Below are positions 1 through 8,392 of a stretch of DNA of 38,354 nucleotides, in pieces. The translations under genes were made by a program, and so were the position numbers. The DNA is taken from contig DGVV01000116.1 in assembly GCA_002395085.1 (NCBI GenBank), forward strand, positions 1 to 38,354, read 5' to 3'. The notes under the pieces are model-generated. The model had not been told where the DNA came from. It searched no databases and worked only from the letters and a program-made list of their open reading frames with translations. Each line of letters opens with the position of its first letter. Positions within the stretch are counted from its first letter, which is position 1. This stretch comes from Ruminococcus sp. UBA4275. Its GTDB lineage: Bacteria; Bacillota; Clostridia; Oscillospirales; Ruminococcaceae.

Positions 1-43
1 AGCGCCCCATTATAATCATCGCGCAGCGATACCTTTTTCGACA
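1..43. repeat. Terminal inverted repeat, left copy
   Basis: This 43-bp stretch is matched by the reverse complement of 38312-38354 with one mismatch at position 37. It begins AGCGCCCCATTATAATCATC. A shorter relative, ATCATCGCG followed by CTTTTTCGACAAGC, lies at about 19871-19896. The copy sits immediately beyond a stem-loop at the 3' end of the minus-strand transporter operon. Having the same sequence at both contig ends suggests that assembly stopped in a dispersed repeat. The sharing is seen in the sequence; the assembly explanation is inference. Confidence 0.85.
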
Positions 44-47
44 GCCT

Positions 48-80
48 AACGGGTGTACCGTCCTGTGCGGTACACCCGTT
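48..80 (-). terminator. Stem-loop ending the transporter operon
   Basis: A perfect 13-bp stem (AACGGGTGTACCG with its complement) surrounds a 7-nt loop and starts 11 nt past the lipoprotein stop codon. On the minus strand it is followed by AGGCTGTCGAAAAAGG rather than a clean U-tract. It is therefore a terminator-like hairpin joined to the dispersed repeat. The hairpin at 19622-19654 has the same 13-bp stem, 7-nt loop and CCG/CGG closure. Confidence 0.65.
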
Positions 81-90
81 GCTTGGAAAA

Positions 91-1167
91 TCAGTTTTTC
101 TGGACCGGAGTGAAATTGTCGCCGTCCACTGTATAAGTATCCGGCACTCCGTCGAAGAATTTGAACGAGCGTTCAATGAGTGCATCGGTATCGGTTGTAT
201 CTTTCAGCAGCCCGATGGTTTTCAGGTCATTCACGACATTGACAAGTGCATCATAACCGCCCTGCACACTCGGCTTGAATTCGTAGGTTTTCAGGATTGC
301 AGCGTTGTCCTCTGCATTGCCGCTGACCCACTCTTTCTCTACCTGAATCTTTGCAGCTTCATCGGGATGTGCTGCCACCCATGCAGAGGCTTTCAGGCAG
401 GCATTCGTGAATTTCGCGGCAATGTCCGGATGCTTTTCGGCAAGTTCCTGCGAAACAAACGTTACACAGCAGTATTCCGAACCGTATGGTTCGGTAGATG
501 CAGTATCCAGCAGCACAGAGAGGTCATATTCCTTTTCTGCGGTTGTCGCGATGGGGTCATTCAGGATGATTGCATCCACGGCACCGTTTTGCAGAGCAAC
601 CGGCATATCGGTCATGCTGTAAACGAGGAATTCTACCTCGGAGCTTGCGGTGCTGATGTCCACACCTGCACTGTGCAGCGCACGCTTTGCGGTGACGGTC
701 TCAGAGCCGGCAAGCGAGGAAACTGCAAGCTTTCTGCCCCTGAGGTCTTCGAGTTTGGAGATTCCGGAATCTTTTTTGACGAGCAGCTTGGTGCATCCGG
801 TGTGCATACCGGCGGTCATGACCATGTTCAGACCGTTTTCAATCGGCTGCACGAATTTTCCGACCAGACCGAATCCGCAGTCAATCGTTCCTGCGCCAAG
901 TGCTGCCTGAATGTCTGCTTTACCGAAATCGACGCGCTCCCATTTGATGCCCTCTGCATCGAGATAGCCGTTTTCCATTGCGATTTGCAGCGGGGCATGG
1001 CAGAGTGCGCCCTGCGCCTCACCGACTTTCAGGACATATTCGCTGTCGGCGGCGGTATTGCCGGCAGGTGCGGCATCATTCTGCGCCTGATTGTCCGCGC
1101 CGCATCCGACGGTCGGGAGAAGCAGCGCGGCAGCTGCTGTAAAAGCAAGGATCTTCGAGATTTTCAT
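91..1167 (-). CDS. ABC transporter substrate-binding lipoprotein, NMT1/SsuA-type
   Basis: This is a 358-residue extracellular solute-binding protein. The N-terminus is a lipoprotein signal peptide with lipobox LPTVGC, and C22 is the likely lipidated residue. The mature part has the layout of the NMT1/THI5/SsuA-like family, including an early CHAPLQIAMENGYLDAEGI segment and a long C-terminal helical region. That family binds nitrate, sulfonates, taurine or thiamine precursors; the ligand here cannot be read from sequence. It is the last gene of the operon, 15 nt after the ATPase, with AGGAG 9 nt before the ATG. It would capture the substrate for the permease and ATPase encoded just upstream. 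The family call is firm, the substrate open. Confidence 0.88.
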   Translation of the reverse strand: MKISKILAFTAAAALLLPTVGCGADNQAQNDAAPAGNTAADSEYVLKVGEAQGALCHAPLQIAMENGYLDAEGIKWERVDFGKADIQAALGAGTIDCGFGLVGKFVQPIENGLNMVMTAGMHTGCTKLLVKKDSGISKLEDLRGRKLAVSSLAGSETVTAKRALHSAGVDISTASSEVEFLVYSMTDMPVALQNGAVDAIILNDPIATTAEKEYDLSVLLDTASTEPYGSEYCCVTFVSQELAEKHPDIAAKFTNACLKASAWVAAHPDEAAKIQVEKEWVSGNAEDNAAILKTYEFKPSVQGGYDALVNVVNDLKTIGLLKDTTDTDALIERSFKFFDGVPDTYTVDGDNFTPVQKN

Positions 1168-1182
1168 AACAAATAACTCCTA

Positions 1183-1962
1183 TCAGATATTGTATTCGGG
1201 GGTAGATTCCTTTCCTGCGAAATCAAGGATTTTCAGGATCTCGCTGCGCAGGCGGATGAACTCCGGATTGTTGCGGTCACGGGGCTGGGAGAGTCTGACA
1301 TCCAGCACCTTTTCGATCTTGGCGGGGCGCGGCGTCATCACAACAATCTGGTCTGCGAGATAGACCGCCTCATCCACATCATGTGTCACCATGATCATGG
1401 TCATGCTCTGTTCTTTTTTGATGCGCAGCAGTTCATCCTGCATATTCATGCGGGTGAAGGCATCCAGTGCGCCGAGGGGTTCATCCAGCAGCAGCGCCTG
1501 CGGATTACCGATCAGTGCGCGTGCAAGAGAGGCACGCTGGCACATTCCGCCGGAAAGCTGATGCGGGAATGACCGTTCAAAGCCCTTCAGCCCGACCAGT
1601 TCCATGAAGCTGGAAACGTCATTTTTGCGCTGCTTGTACATTCCGCGGGCTTTCAGTCCGAACGCAATGTTGTCGTAGATTGTCAGCCACGGAAACAGGT
1701 TCGGATCCTGAAACACCAGACCGCGGTCGCTGCCGGGTTTTGTGACCTGCTTGTCATTGAGATAAACTGCGCCTTCACTGGGCGTATCGAGACCTGCAAG
1801 CAGGCGCAGCATGGTCGATTTGCCGCAGCCGGAGGGGCCGATCAGGCAGATGAATTTGCCCTGTTCAATTTCGAGATCGACACCGCTGAGCGCGGTGACC
1901 TTTTCGCCGTCAATCGTTGTAAAAGTCTTTTTAACGTGTTCAAACCGAATCGAATTTACCAT
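1183..1962 (-). CDS. ABC transporter ATPase, SsuB/TauB/NrtD-type
   Basis: This 259-residue nucleotide-binding subunit energises the importer. Visible motifs are Walker A GPSGCGKST, a Q-loop in FQDPNLFPW, the signature LSGGMCQR, Walker B LLLDEP and the switch histidine in VTHD. I start it at MVNSIRFEHV (1962) because the longer open frame to 2109 runs through the permease gene and its extra residues look unlike protein. With this start the gene overlaps the permease stop by 7 nt, with AGAAGGGTG as ribosome binding site, which suggests translational coupling. The signature has Cys where most relatives have Arg or Gln, a tolerated position. Length is normal for the family. Confidence 0.9.
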   Translation of the reverse strand: MVNSIRFEHVKKTFTTIDGEKVTALSGVDLEIEQGKFICLIGPSGCGKSTMLRLLAGLDTPSEGAVYLNDKQVTKPGSDRGLVFQDPNLFPWLTIYDNIAFGLKARGMYKQRKNDVSSFMELVGLKGFERSFPHQLSGGMCQRASLARALIGNPQALLLDEPLGALDAFTRMNMQDELLRIKKEQSMTMIMVTHDVDEAVYLADQIVVMTPRPAKIEKVLDVRLSQPRDRNNPEFIRLRSEILKILDFAGKESTPEYNI

Positions 1963-2918
1963 TTGATCACACCCTTCTGCCAGCCCAGTACACGGTTTCG
2001 CACCTTGAAAAGCAGCGTGATGATGAGATAGAACATCACTGCAATGACGATCAGACCCGCGTACACATTTGCATAAGCCATCATTTCCTTCTGGAAATTC
2101 ACGTACCATCCGATGCCGTATTTTGCACCGATCATCTCTGCGGTCATCAGCGCCACAAATGAGCCGCAGATGCCGTTGAACAGACCGAGAAAAATATGCG
2201 GCATGGCAGCCGGTACGCCGATGCGGAAGATCTTATAAAAGGTACTTGCGCCGAGCGTCGAGGAAACTTCAAAATACGAATTCTTGACATTGGCAATACC
2301 GCTGGAGGTCAGCACGGTGATCGGGAACCAGACCGATATGCCGATGATGAACGCACTCGCATTCCGTGCCTCAGAGAAAACGATCAGCAGAATCGGAATC
2401 CATGCGGTGGAGGGAATCGGGCCGAGAATGCGGACAATGGGGTTAATCCAGTATTCAGCAGCCTTGCTGAAACCGATTGCAAGACCGGTAAAGAAGCCGA
2501 TGAGCAGTCCGCCGAAAACGCCCTTTGCAAGAATGCCCAGCGAGAAGCCGATGCACTTGCCGATCAGCACTCTGTCCTCAACCAGTGTACCGAATACGCG
2601 GTCAAGGGACGGGAAATACAGCACAGGGAACAGCGCAGTCTTGACGGTAAAGAGATTGAGCAGATTCCCGAACAGGATTGCGCCTGCAAGAAACGGTGCG
2701 CGGTAAAAAATCGGATGTTCGCGCGGGGTTTTCTGCCGTCTGCTGATGCGGTCACTCAGGAATGCGCCGATGTAGTAAACGACAGTTACGATGAGAAGCA
2801 GCACAGCAAAGTAGGGATGTGCCGCCTTCTGATGCAGCGGGGAATCCGGTATCGCCAGCGCGATGATCTCCGCAGCCGCAAGGGAAATCAGCGGCAGCAG
2901 CGGTCTGACGAATTTCAT
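1956..2918 (-). CDS. ABC transporter permease, SsuC/TauC-type
   Basis: This 320-residue inner-membrane subunit has about seven or eight hydrophobic segments: two near the N-terminus (residues 5-25 and 35-55), then the binding-protein-dependent permease core. The cytoplasmic EAA-type loop that contacts the ATPase is visible around GASTFYKIFRIGVPAAMPHI. The N-terminal extension of about 80 residues with extra membrane segments is longer than classic SsuC (about 260 residues). It starts 7 nt after the DUF1847 gene stop, with AAGGAG 10 nt before the ATG, and overlaps the ATPase start. The order permease-ATPase-binding protein with overlap supports one complex. Confidence 0.88.
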   Translation of the reverse strand: MKFVRPLLPLISLAAAEIIALAIPDSPLHQKAAHPYFAVLLLIVTVVYYIGAFLSDRISRRQKTPREHPIFYRAPFLAGAILFGNLLNLFTVKTALFPVLYFPSLDRVFGTLVEDRVLIGKCIGFSLGILAKGVFGGLLIGFFTGLAIGFSKAAEYWINPIVRILGPIPSTAWIPILLIVFSEARNASAFIIGISVWFPITVLTSSGIANVKNSYFEVSSTLGASTFYKIFRIGVPAAMPHIFLGLFNGICGSFVALMTAEMIGAKYGIGWYVNFQKEMMAYANVYAGLIVIAVMFYLIITLLFKVRNRVLGWQKGVIKW

Positions 2919-2925
2919 GGAATGG

Positions 2926-3636
2926 TCACTCCTTCAAAGATTCTGCGGTATCTGCTCCGGGGGAGAGCTTTGATCTGTCAAGCTCTGCACCGACGGGAGC
3001 GTGCAGCAGTTTTTTGTAATATGCGCGTGCCTGATAGAGCGCGCCTGCGGGATTGTGTGCGAGCATTCTGTCCTTGGTAATGAGCGTCGTGGTCAGACCC
3101 TTCGCATACTTATAGAACAGGCTGTCATGTCCGACACATAGTCCGACAACAACATTCAGATCGACGTTTGCTTTGGCAAGCAGTTTTGCCTGCATGATCG
3201 GATTGCACATGACCGGACCGGTGACGCAGGTGTATTCCTCCGCCACGCCGATTGTGGTCTTGTTGACAGAGCCGACCTTGCAGCTGATGCCGTAGACCTC
3301 GAAGCCGTTGAGACGCAGAATGCGCGCAAAAATGCGGCTTTCCTCGATCAGACCGACACAGGTTGCGATGCCGATTTTCTTCGCCCCGATGCGCCGTGCA
3401 AACTCAATGATCTCCTCGACGCGGGTGTATTTGCCGTAGAATTCGCCCTCGATTTCTGCGGATGCAATCGCAACCTTTTTGTTGATGCGGCTGTTCATAT
3501 ACAGCGAAACGACCTCGTTGATCTCCTCGTCGGTCAGCTCCGCAGTCGGACAGAATTCCGGATAGCTGCCCTTTCTGCTCAGACAGTTCATGACGCCGCA
3601 ATCGGCACAGCTTCTGCAAATGTTATCATTTGCCAT
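2926..3636 (-). CDS. DUF1847 family protein, putative metal-binding
   Basis: This 236-residue soluble protein of uncharacterised family DUF1847 is first in the operon. The N-terminal 30 residues are cysteine-rich: CRSCADCGVMNCLSRKG, then EFCPT. The conserved central block is TRVEEIIEFARRIGAKKIGI, followed by CVGLIEESR and further cysteines (ISCKVG, MCNP, GLCVGHD). The pattern suggests metal or Fe-S binding; that is inference. I start at ATG 3636 because AGGAG lies 8 nt upstream; the GTG at 3645 overlaps that AGGAG. Placement ahead of a complete importer implies a role in handling or sensing the imported compound. No catalytic function can be assigned. Confidence 0.8.
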   Translation of the reverse strand: MANDNICRSCADCGVMNCLSRKGSYPEFCPTAELTDEEINEVVSLYMNSRINKKVAIASAEIEGEFYGKYTRVEEIIEFARRIGAKKIGIATCVGLIEESRIFARILRLNGFEVYGISCKVGSVNKTTIGVAEEYTCVTGPVMCNPIMQAKLLAKANVDLNVVVGLCVGHDSLFYKYAKGLTTTLITKDRMLAHNPAGALYQARAYYKKLLHAPVGAELDRSKLSPGADTAESLKE

Positions 3637-3684
3637 TGTAATCACTCCTTATTAAATATTTATAAAGCCTATAGGAATGATATG

Positions 3685-3713
3685 ATTATAGCATTAAAAA
3701 TATGAATTGTCAA
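3685..3713 (-). promoter_or_regulatory. Consensus promoter of the DUF1847-transporter operon
   Basis: On the minus strand TTGACA (3708-3713) and TATAAT (3685-3690) are separated by exactly 17 nt, a perfect housekeeping promoter. The predicted start lies near 3678. The 8-bp palindrome CCTATAGG sits in the early leader (about 3668-3675) and could be an operator, but that part is speculative. Confidence 0.85.
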
Positions 3714-3773
3714 GAGGGTTTCCACTCTTTTCCGACAATTCCGATAAGTTTTACCTTATTTACAAATCTTTTC

Positions 3774-4445
3774 CTATTTTTGACAGATTTTTATATCAGA
3801 CAGGTTTTCGCCAGTCTCAGCCGTTTCCAGATTGATGACGGTATCTGCTGTTTGAAGCAGTTCGGCATCATGCGTTGCAATCAGCAGCGTGACGCCCTTT
3901 TCTCTGCGTTCATGCAGGATTTCCCGCACAATTTCTGCGCTGCGGCTGTCGAGATTCGAGGTCGGTTCGTCAGCCGCAATGATCGGTGTATCCAGCAGCA
4001 GGATGCGTGCCAGCATCACCCTGCGGTATTCTCCGCCGGAAATCTCAGCGGGATAGGAATCCAGAATACCCGAAATTTTCAGCTTCAGCGCCAGTTCTCT
4101 GATCTGCTTGCCTTCCGGCTTCTTACCGGCAAGCTGCGCCGGAAACAGCAGATTCTGCATGACATTGAGATCCGGCAGCAGCACATTTCCCTGCATCATA
4201 TACCCGATTTTTTTTGCCCGCAATGCTGCACGCTGTTTCCCGCGGAGTTCCTGCACCGATATGCCGTCCACAGTGACAGTGCCGCTGTCCGGCGAAAGCA
4301 TACCCGTCAGGATATTCAGCAGAGTTGTTTTGCCGCAGCCGGAAGCACCGGTCAGACCGGCAAACTGTCCGCGCGCAACCGTAAAGCTGACCGCGCCGAA
4401 GCCGTTATTGCCGAAGTGTTTTGAGAGATTGGATACGGTAATCAT
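3774..4445 (-). CDS. ABC transporter ATPase, LolD/MacB-type
   Basis: This 223-residue ATPase partners the permease encoded just upstream. It shows Walker A GASGCGKTT (about residues 33-41), signature ISGGEYRR, Walker B PIIAADEPT and the switch histidine in IATHD. The short length and ADEPTSNLD after Walker B are typical of the LolD/MacB/FtsE group, which drives mechanotransmission or lipoprotein and peptide export rather than uptake. The start overlaps the permease stop as ATGA (4442-4445), so the two are translationally coupled. No clear terminator follows before the next promoter at 3713. Substrate unknown. Confidence 0.88.
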   Translation of the reverse strand: MITVSNLSKHFGNNGFGAVSFTVARGQFAGLTGASGCGKTTLLNILTGMLSPDSGTVTVDGISVQELRGKQRAALRAKKIGYMMQGNVLLPDLNVMQNLLFPAQLAGKKPEGKQIRELALKLKISGILDSYPAEISGGEYRRVMLARILLLDTPIIAADEPTSNLDSRSAEIVREILHERREKGVTLLIATHDAELLQTADTVINLETAETGENLSDIKICQK

Positions 4446-5629
4446 AGGTTCTCCTCCGTCAGCATGGCAGGTTCGATCTGCATGATCTTGATGAATGTGA
4501 ACGACAGCGCTGCTGCCAGCATTGCAAGATCCGTCAGCAGTGTTTTAGCGGTAATTGCCGCCGCGTCGCCTGCCGAAATCAGCTTATACGGCAGTTCCAG
4601 TGCTGTTTTGATGACATTGTGCAGCGGCAGAAGAACGATACAGACCAGCAGGATCCCGGAGACTGCTGCGGAAGCGAAAATCCAGAGATACTCTGATGCA
4701 AAAAGCGCGAGAATCCGTGCTTTTGTACATCCGACTGAAAGCAGGCTGCCGGCAGTTTTTCTGCGCTGATGAAACGTCAGCGTGACCATTGCAAACAGGG
4801 AAACGGCTGCGATTGTTAACGCGAATACATTCATAATCCGGACGGTTGCCGTCAGCATCCGGATGTTGCTTTTCATTCCCGCAGTGAGATCACTGATTGC
4901 ATAAACGGAAAGCCCTGAACCGTTCAGCGCACGGTGAACTGCATCTGTTACGTCAGCAATCTCAGAACCCTCTTTCTGCTGAATCAGCAGCATGGAGACA
5001 AGCCCTGTTTTCTCCCCGAACATATAGCTGTATTCCGCTGCTGATGTAATGTCATCTGCGGCTTCATACGTGAGAAACAGGCTTTGATCGTATCCCATGC
5101 CGGTTTCATCGAGAATACCCGAAACAGTGAAACTGCGACCGAACAGATCTACGCTTTCTCCGACCGAAAAGCACGCAGCAGATCCGGCAAGGATTTCGGT
5201 TGCCTTCAGATTTTGCGCTTTGTCCGTCCATTTCCGGATGGCAAAATCCGTCTGCGGATCGTATGCGACAATTTGCAGACCGCCGGCATCGCAGCACCCC
5301 AGGTTCAGCGTTTCCAGATAAAGCTGTCTGCTGACGGTCTCTACGCCTTCCACTCCGGCAATTGTATCATACACATCTGTCTTGAAGGGGATCGTGCAGG
5401 CTTTGCCTTTGAACAGTAAATCTTTTGTATTTTCGAGATATTCCTGCGGTACGATGTATAGATCCGTTCCGGTATTGCCGTATATCCGGTCTGCGCCGCT
5501 CCGGAGATTCTGCGTGAACAGTGCAGTACCGAAAATGCAGACCGTTGTAACAAAAACAAGCAGAAATACTGTTGCGCTGCGAAATTTGCTGTGCCGGATT
5601 ACTTGCAGCGCATATTGATTGTTGTTCAT
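4442..5629 (-). CDS. MacB/FtsX-family ABC permease
   Basis: This is a 395-residue permease with one membrane segment at about 20-38, a large extracytoplasmic domain (about 40-245), then three C-terminal membrane segments, the MacB/FtsX topology. The external domain holds a Cys-Cys pair in LNLGCCDAGGLQIVAYDP. I place the start at MNNNQYALQV (5629): the open frame continues to 5920, but that extension is out-of-frame sequence inside the DUF4418 gene. The chosen start gives an ATGA overlap with the upstream stop (5626-5629). With the ATPase and the DUF4418 protein it forms a tightly coupled three-gene unit. The Cys pair and the neighbour's metal-like motifs hint at metal or redox work, which is inference. 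Confidence 0.85.
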   Translation of the reverse strand: MNNNQYALQVIRHSKFRSATVFLLVFVTTVCIFGTALFTQNLRSGADRIYGNTGTDLYIVPQEYLENTKDLLFKGKACTIPFKTDVYDTIAGVEGVETVSRQLYLETLNLGCCDAGGLQIVAYDPQTDFAIRKWTDKAQNLKATEILAGSAACFSVGESVDLFGRSFTVSGILDETGMGYDQSLFLTYEAADDITSAAEYSYMFGEKTGLVSMLLIQQKEGSEIADVTDAVHRALNGSGLSVYAISDLTAGMKSNIRMLTATVRIMNVFALTIAAVSLFAMVTLTFHQRRKTAGSLLSVGCTKARILALFASEYLWIFASAAVSGILLVCIVLLPLHNVIKTALELPYKLISAGDAAAITAKTLLTDLAMLAAALSFTFIKIMQIEPAMLTEENL

Positions 5630-6024
5630 GCAGCGTTTACCGTTTTTTTGTGCAGGAACTGTGCAGCAAATACTGCCAGTGCATCCACAAACAGCACAGC
5701 CCCTGCAATGCGGAATGCAGGCATTGTATGCGTGTTGCAGTGCATCATAGCGCCGCCGCAGTGACCCAGAACCGGAACAAAGAATACTGCCGCTGCCGCC
5801 AGAACGGTCAAACCGGTGAGTATTTTCTTCAGATTTGCGTGCTTTGCCAGCAGCGATGCGATGTACAGCAAAACCGTTGCCGCCAGTACAACCGTTCCGA
5901 TCTGTGTGGTGCGGACGCATTGCATTGCCATCTCCCCGCGGCAGGGGTGCAGAACCGTATTGACAGCTATTGCGGATGCGGCTGCAATGACTGCGCCGGC
6001 AATGGAAATCACCTTGTTAGTCAT
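5626..6024 (-). CDS. DUF4418 family membrane protein
   Basis: This 132-residue membrane protein matches the uncharacterised DUF4418 family by its short length, four membrane segments (about 5-25, 41-60, 68-87, 103-122) and conserved His/Cys/Met loops. The loop after segment 1 reads HPCRGEMAMQC (26-36) and the loop after segment 3 reads HCGGAMMHC (88-96). They are two versions of one motif, on the same face of the membrane if the topology is right. This suggests an internal duplication and soft-metal binding, both inference. ATG 6024 is preceded by AAAGGAGC and fits better than the upstream start at 6090. The stop overlaps the permease start. Confidence 0.72.
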   Translation of the reverse strand: MTNKVISIAGAVIAAASAIAVNTVLHPCRGEMAMQCVRTTQIGTVVLAATVLLYIASLLAKHANLKKILTGLTVLAAAAVFFVPVLGHCGGAMMHCNTHTMPAFRIAGAVLFVDALAVFAAQFLHKKTVNAA

Positions 6025-6078
6025 AATAAACGCTCCTTTTTCAGTTGAGAATTGCAGTTGATTTTCTGCTGTTTTCAT

Positions 6079-6087
6079 ATTATAACA
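6079..6087 (-). promoter_or_regulatory. Extended -10 promoter of the DUF4418 operon
   Basis: On the minus strand TGTTATAAT forms an extended -10 element 55 nt before the DUF4418 start. No good -35 hexamer is found 17 nt upstream (TAGTAT), so the promoter may rely on the TG extension or an activator. The rest of the gap to 6420 holds only the terminator at 6211-6246; I see no gene there. Confidence 0.55.
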
Positions 6088-6210
6088 CAAAACACATCGG
6101 AATACTAGTCTTTATTTGAAATTTCTGAGAAATCTGGGTTTTGCATAAATTTTTATCTGTTTCACTTCTCATTTTGTGGGAGACATCTCATATCTGCCGG
6201 CGCGGTTCAT

Positions 6211-6246
6211 GAAAACAGACCGCACAACAATCAGTCATGCGGTCTG
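6211..6246 (-). terminator. Terminator of the GH16 gene
   Basis: The arms CAGACCGCA (6216-6224) and TGCGGTCTG (6238-6246) form a 9-bp perfect stem with a 13-nt loop. On the minus strand TTTTC follows directly, as in an intrinsic terminator. It lies about 175 nt downstream of the dockerin protein stop, leaving a long 3' untranslated region. Confidence 0.65.
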
Positions 6247-6420
6247 CGTATCTTGTATGCTTGTATGGAATATATACCGGTTCAGAAACTGCATTCCGCG
6301 ATAAGTTCTTTGATTTCTCAACAGCTTTCACAGTTTTCTGTTGCCTGATATAGTTCTGCGGACAATGCGGAAAGCGGCTTTTTCACCAGAGAATTCGTTT
6401 GATTCATCCTGTTTTCTTTT

Positions 6421-8334
6421 TCATTTCTGTTGCAGTAAGTCCTGTTTCATGCAGCATAAATCCAGCGCATTCAGCCGGTTGTTGCCGTCGTAATCTGCGG
6501 CGTGCCAGTTTTTCAGTTCCGGATCCGGAACAGTGAGCAGCCATGCTTGCAGCAGATTTGCGTCCGTGTAATTGCAGATGCCGTCGCAGTTTACATCGCC
6601 CTGCACCTCTGCAAAGAACGCAGCCCCCAGATCGTTCTGTTCGCTGCAAAGATCCGTGAGACGCGCAGAATGTCTGCCGTCAAAATAGTACAAATCGTAA
6701 TCGCCGTTTGCCGTGCTGCTGTAGATCATCGCCTGACTGTTCAGGGGACAGGCATCCGAACAATCATAATCGGCTGAAAGGAACGGCATTGCGGTAAAAT
6801 CTGCGCCGTCATAGCAAAGAATCTGATCGCAATGATTGTCGCTGCTGTACCATTTTGTAAAGTAGAGCAGATCACCCTTTGCAACGGGATAGTACGCATT
6901 TACGCCATTTTCCTGAAAGATTGTCCGGACTTTGTGTGTATCCGGATCGAGGCTGCAAATTGTACCGGTGCGGTCAGTGCAGTTTGTAAACCAGATTGTC
7001 TGACCGTCTCCGGAGAAGCAGGGCATAGCTTCTTCCGCGGGTGTATCCGTCAGCATTGTTACGGCTTTGGTTTCCGGATTCATCAGTGCAAGATCGTACC
7101 GGAAATCTCCGGCTGCCTGATCCCAGCGGCCGCGTTTCCAGACAATCTGTGTGCCGTCCGGTGAGAATTTCGGGTCTTCATTCCGCTCCCCGCTGTTTGC
7201 GGTCAGATTCGTAATGACCCCGTTGTCACAGAGGAAAATATCCCATTCATCGGCGTTCGGGTCGATTGCCATAAACGTGAACTGCGCAGGCGATACGCCG
7301 AAGCTGCCGTTCATTGCGTGGATAAAATCGCCGGTGATTTCGGTGACAGTTCCGTCCGGTGCGCGCAGATGCAATTTGCTGTCCAGTGCCGCATATTGAC
7401 TGTAGCTGTGCCACAGCATCCATCCGCGCGGCAAATCCGCAGCGGGTTCAGCCCAGCCGTGTTCGGGATAGGATTCATGCTGCGGCGTATCGCCGCTTTC
7501 GTGAAACGGCGTTATTTTCACGTAATCTACCACGAATTCTGTTGTATTAAAATCGGGCGTGCCTGCCCAGTTTTTCGGAAACCACAATCCCAGCCAGAAA
7601 CGGCTTTCATTGGTCGGGATGAAATCGTATGCGGTATAGGTCAGTTCATCATCAAAATAGTATTCGACGCGGGGCGTTTCGGTATCGCTGCCTGTGTGCC
7701 AGTCAAACCGGTAGGTATGAAATGCACCGTCCGCCTGATTGCCGCAGGCAGCGGATTTTGTCCGGTAATCTTCTTCCGTGATCCATGTTGTACACAGCGC
7801 ATGGTCCAGACTGAAATCATCATTCTGATCGCGTCCGGGGAATTCAATGTCAATTTCATGATTGATGATCCGGAGTGCATCACCGGTTTCATGTTCTTCG
7901 TATTCAAATGTCCACATAGCGGAACAGCAGCCGAGTTCCGGTGCGATTTTTGCGCGGATTTCGTAACTGCCGGATGCATAATATGCCTTTGTCGCGATTG
8001 CACCGCCGCTGCGTTTGCCGTCTGAACGTCTTGTGCCGTCGCGGTTGATGCCATACTGTTCGCCCGTATACTGATTGCCCATGCCGGTCAGAACCAGATT
8101 GCCGTCCCGCAGAGAAACATGGTCTGCGGTCACACCGCCGTTGTAGTCAACGGTTTTTCCGTTCTCCGTGACAGTGCCGCCCCAGTTTTTCTCCGCAGTC
8201 AGCCAGAGATCGGGATTGAGATTTGTGCCGTTGAAATCCTCGAAAAAGACATCTTCTGCTGAACCGCAAACGGCATACGGCTGACCGGTGAACATGATGG
8301 AAACGGATATTAGGACAGCAAGGATTTGCTTCAT
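6421..8334 (-). CDS. Secreted GH16 glycanase with propeller and dockerin
   Basis: This 637-residue protein has a signal peptide (about 1-26), a GH16 domain (about 28-278), a TolB/PD40-like beta-propeller region (about 300-570) and a C-terminal type I dockerin (about 578-637). The GH16 catalytic motif is HEIDIEFPG: E160 nucleophile, D162, E164 acid/base. GH16 enzymes cut beta-1,3- or mixed-linkage glucans and related polymers. Propeller repeats include PKFSPDGTQIVW and MPCFSGDGQTIWF. The dockerin has two calcium-loop helices, DVNCDGICNYTD and DYDGNNRLNALD, so the enzyme should dock to a cohesin scaffold outside the cell. AGGAGG lies 7 nt before the ATG. The propeller between enzyme and dockerin is unusual; it may bind carbohydrate, which is inference. 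Confidence 0.9.
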   Translation of the reverse strand: MKQILAVLISVSIMFTGQPYAVCGSAEDVFFEDFNGTNLNPDLWLTAEKNWGGTVTENGKTVDYNGGVTADHVSLRDGNLVLTGMGNQYTGEQYGINRDGTRRSDGKRSGGAIATKAYYASGSYEIRAKIAPELGCCSAMWTFEYEEHETGDALRIINHEIDIEFPGRDQNDDFSLDHALCTTWITEEDYRTKSAACGNQADGAFHTYRFDWHTGSDTETPRVEYYFDDELTYTAYDFIPTNESRFWLGLWFPKNWAGTPDFNTTEFVVDYVKITPFHESGDTPQHESYPEHGWAEPAADLPRGWMLWHSYSQYAALDSKLHLRAPDGTVTEITGDFIHAMNGSFGVSPAQFTFMAIDPNADEWDIFLCDNGVITNLTANSGERNEDPKFSPDGTQIVWKRGRWDQAAGDFRYDLALMNPETKAVTMLTDTPAEEAMPCFSGDGQTIWFTNCTDRTGTICSLDPDTHKVRTIFQENGVNAYYPVAKGDLLYFTKWYSSDNHCDQILCYDGADFTAMPFLSADYDCSDACPLNSQAMIYSSTANGDYDLYYFDGRHSARLTDLCSEQNDLGAAFFAEVQGDVNCDGICNYTDANLLQAWLLTVPDPELKNWHAADYDGNNRLNALDLCCMKQDLLQQK

Positions 8335-8392
8335 TGCGATACCTCCTTACATGACCGGAATCTGCGGCCGCGTTTTGCTTATCTTATAAACG

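Noticed and set aside
79..1176. A 365-codon plus-strand frame opposite the substrate-binding lipoprotein
   Set aside because: It is the antisense shadow of a clear lipoprotein gene. It has no ribosome binding site, is rich in Cys and Phe in no known pattern, and fits no family.
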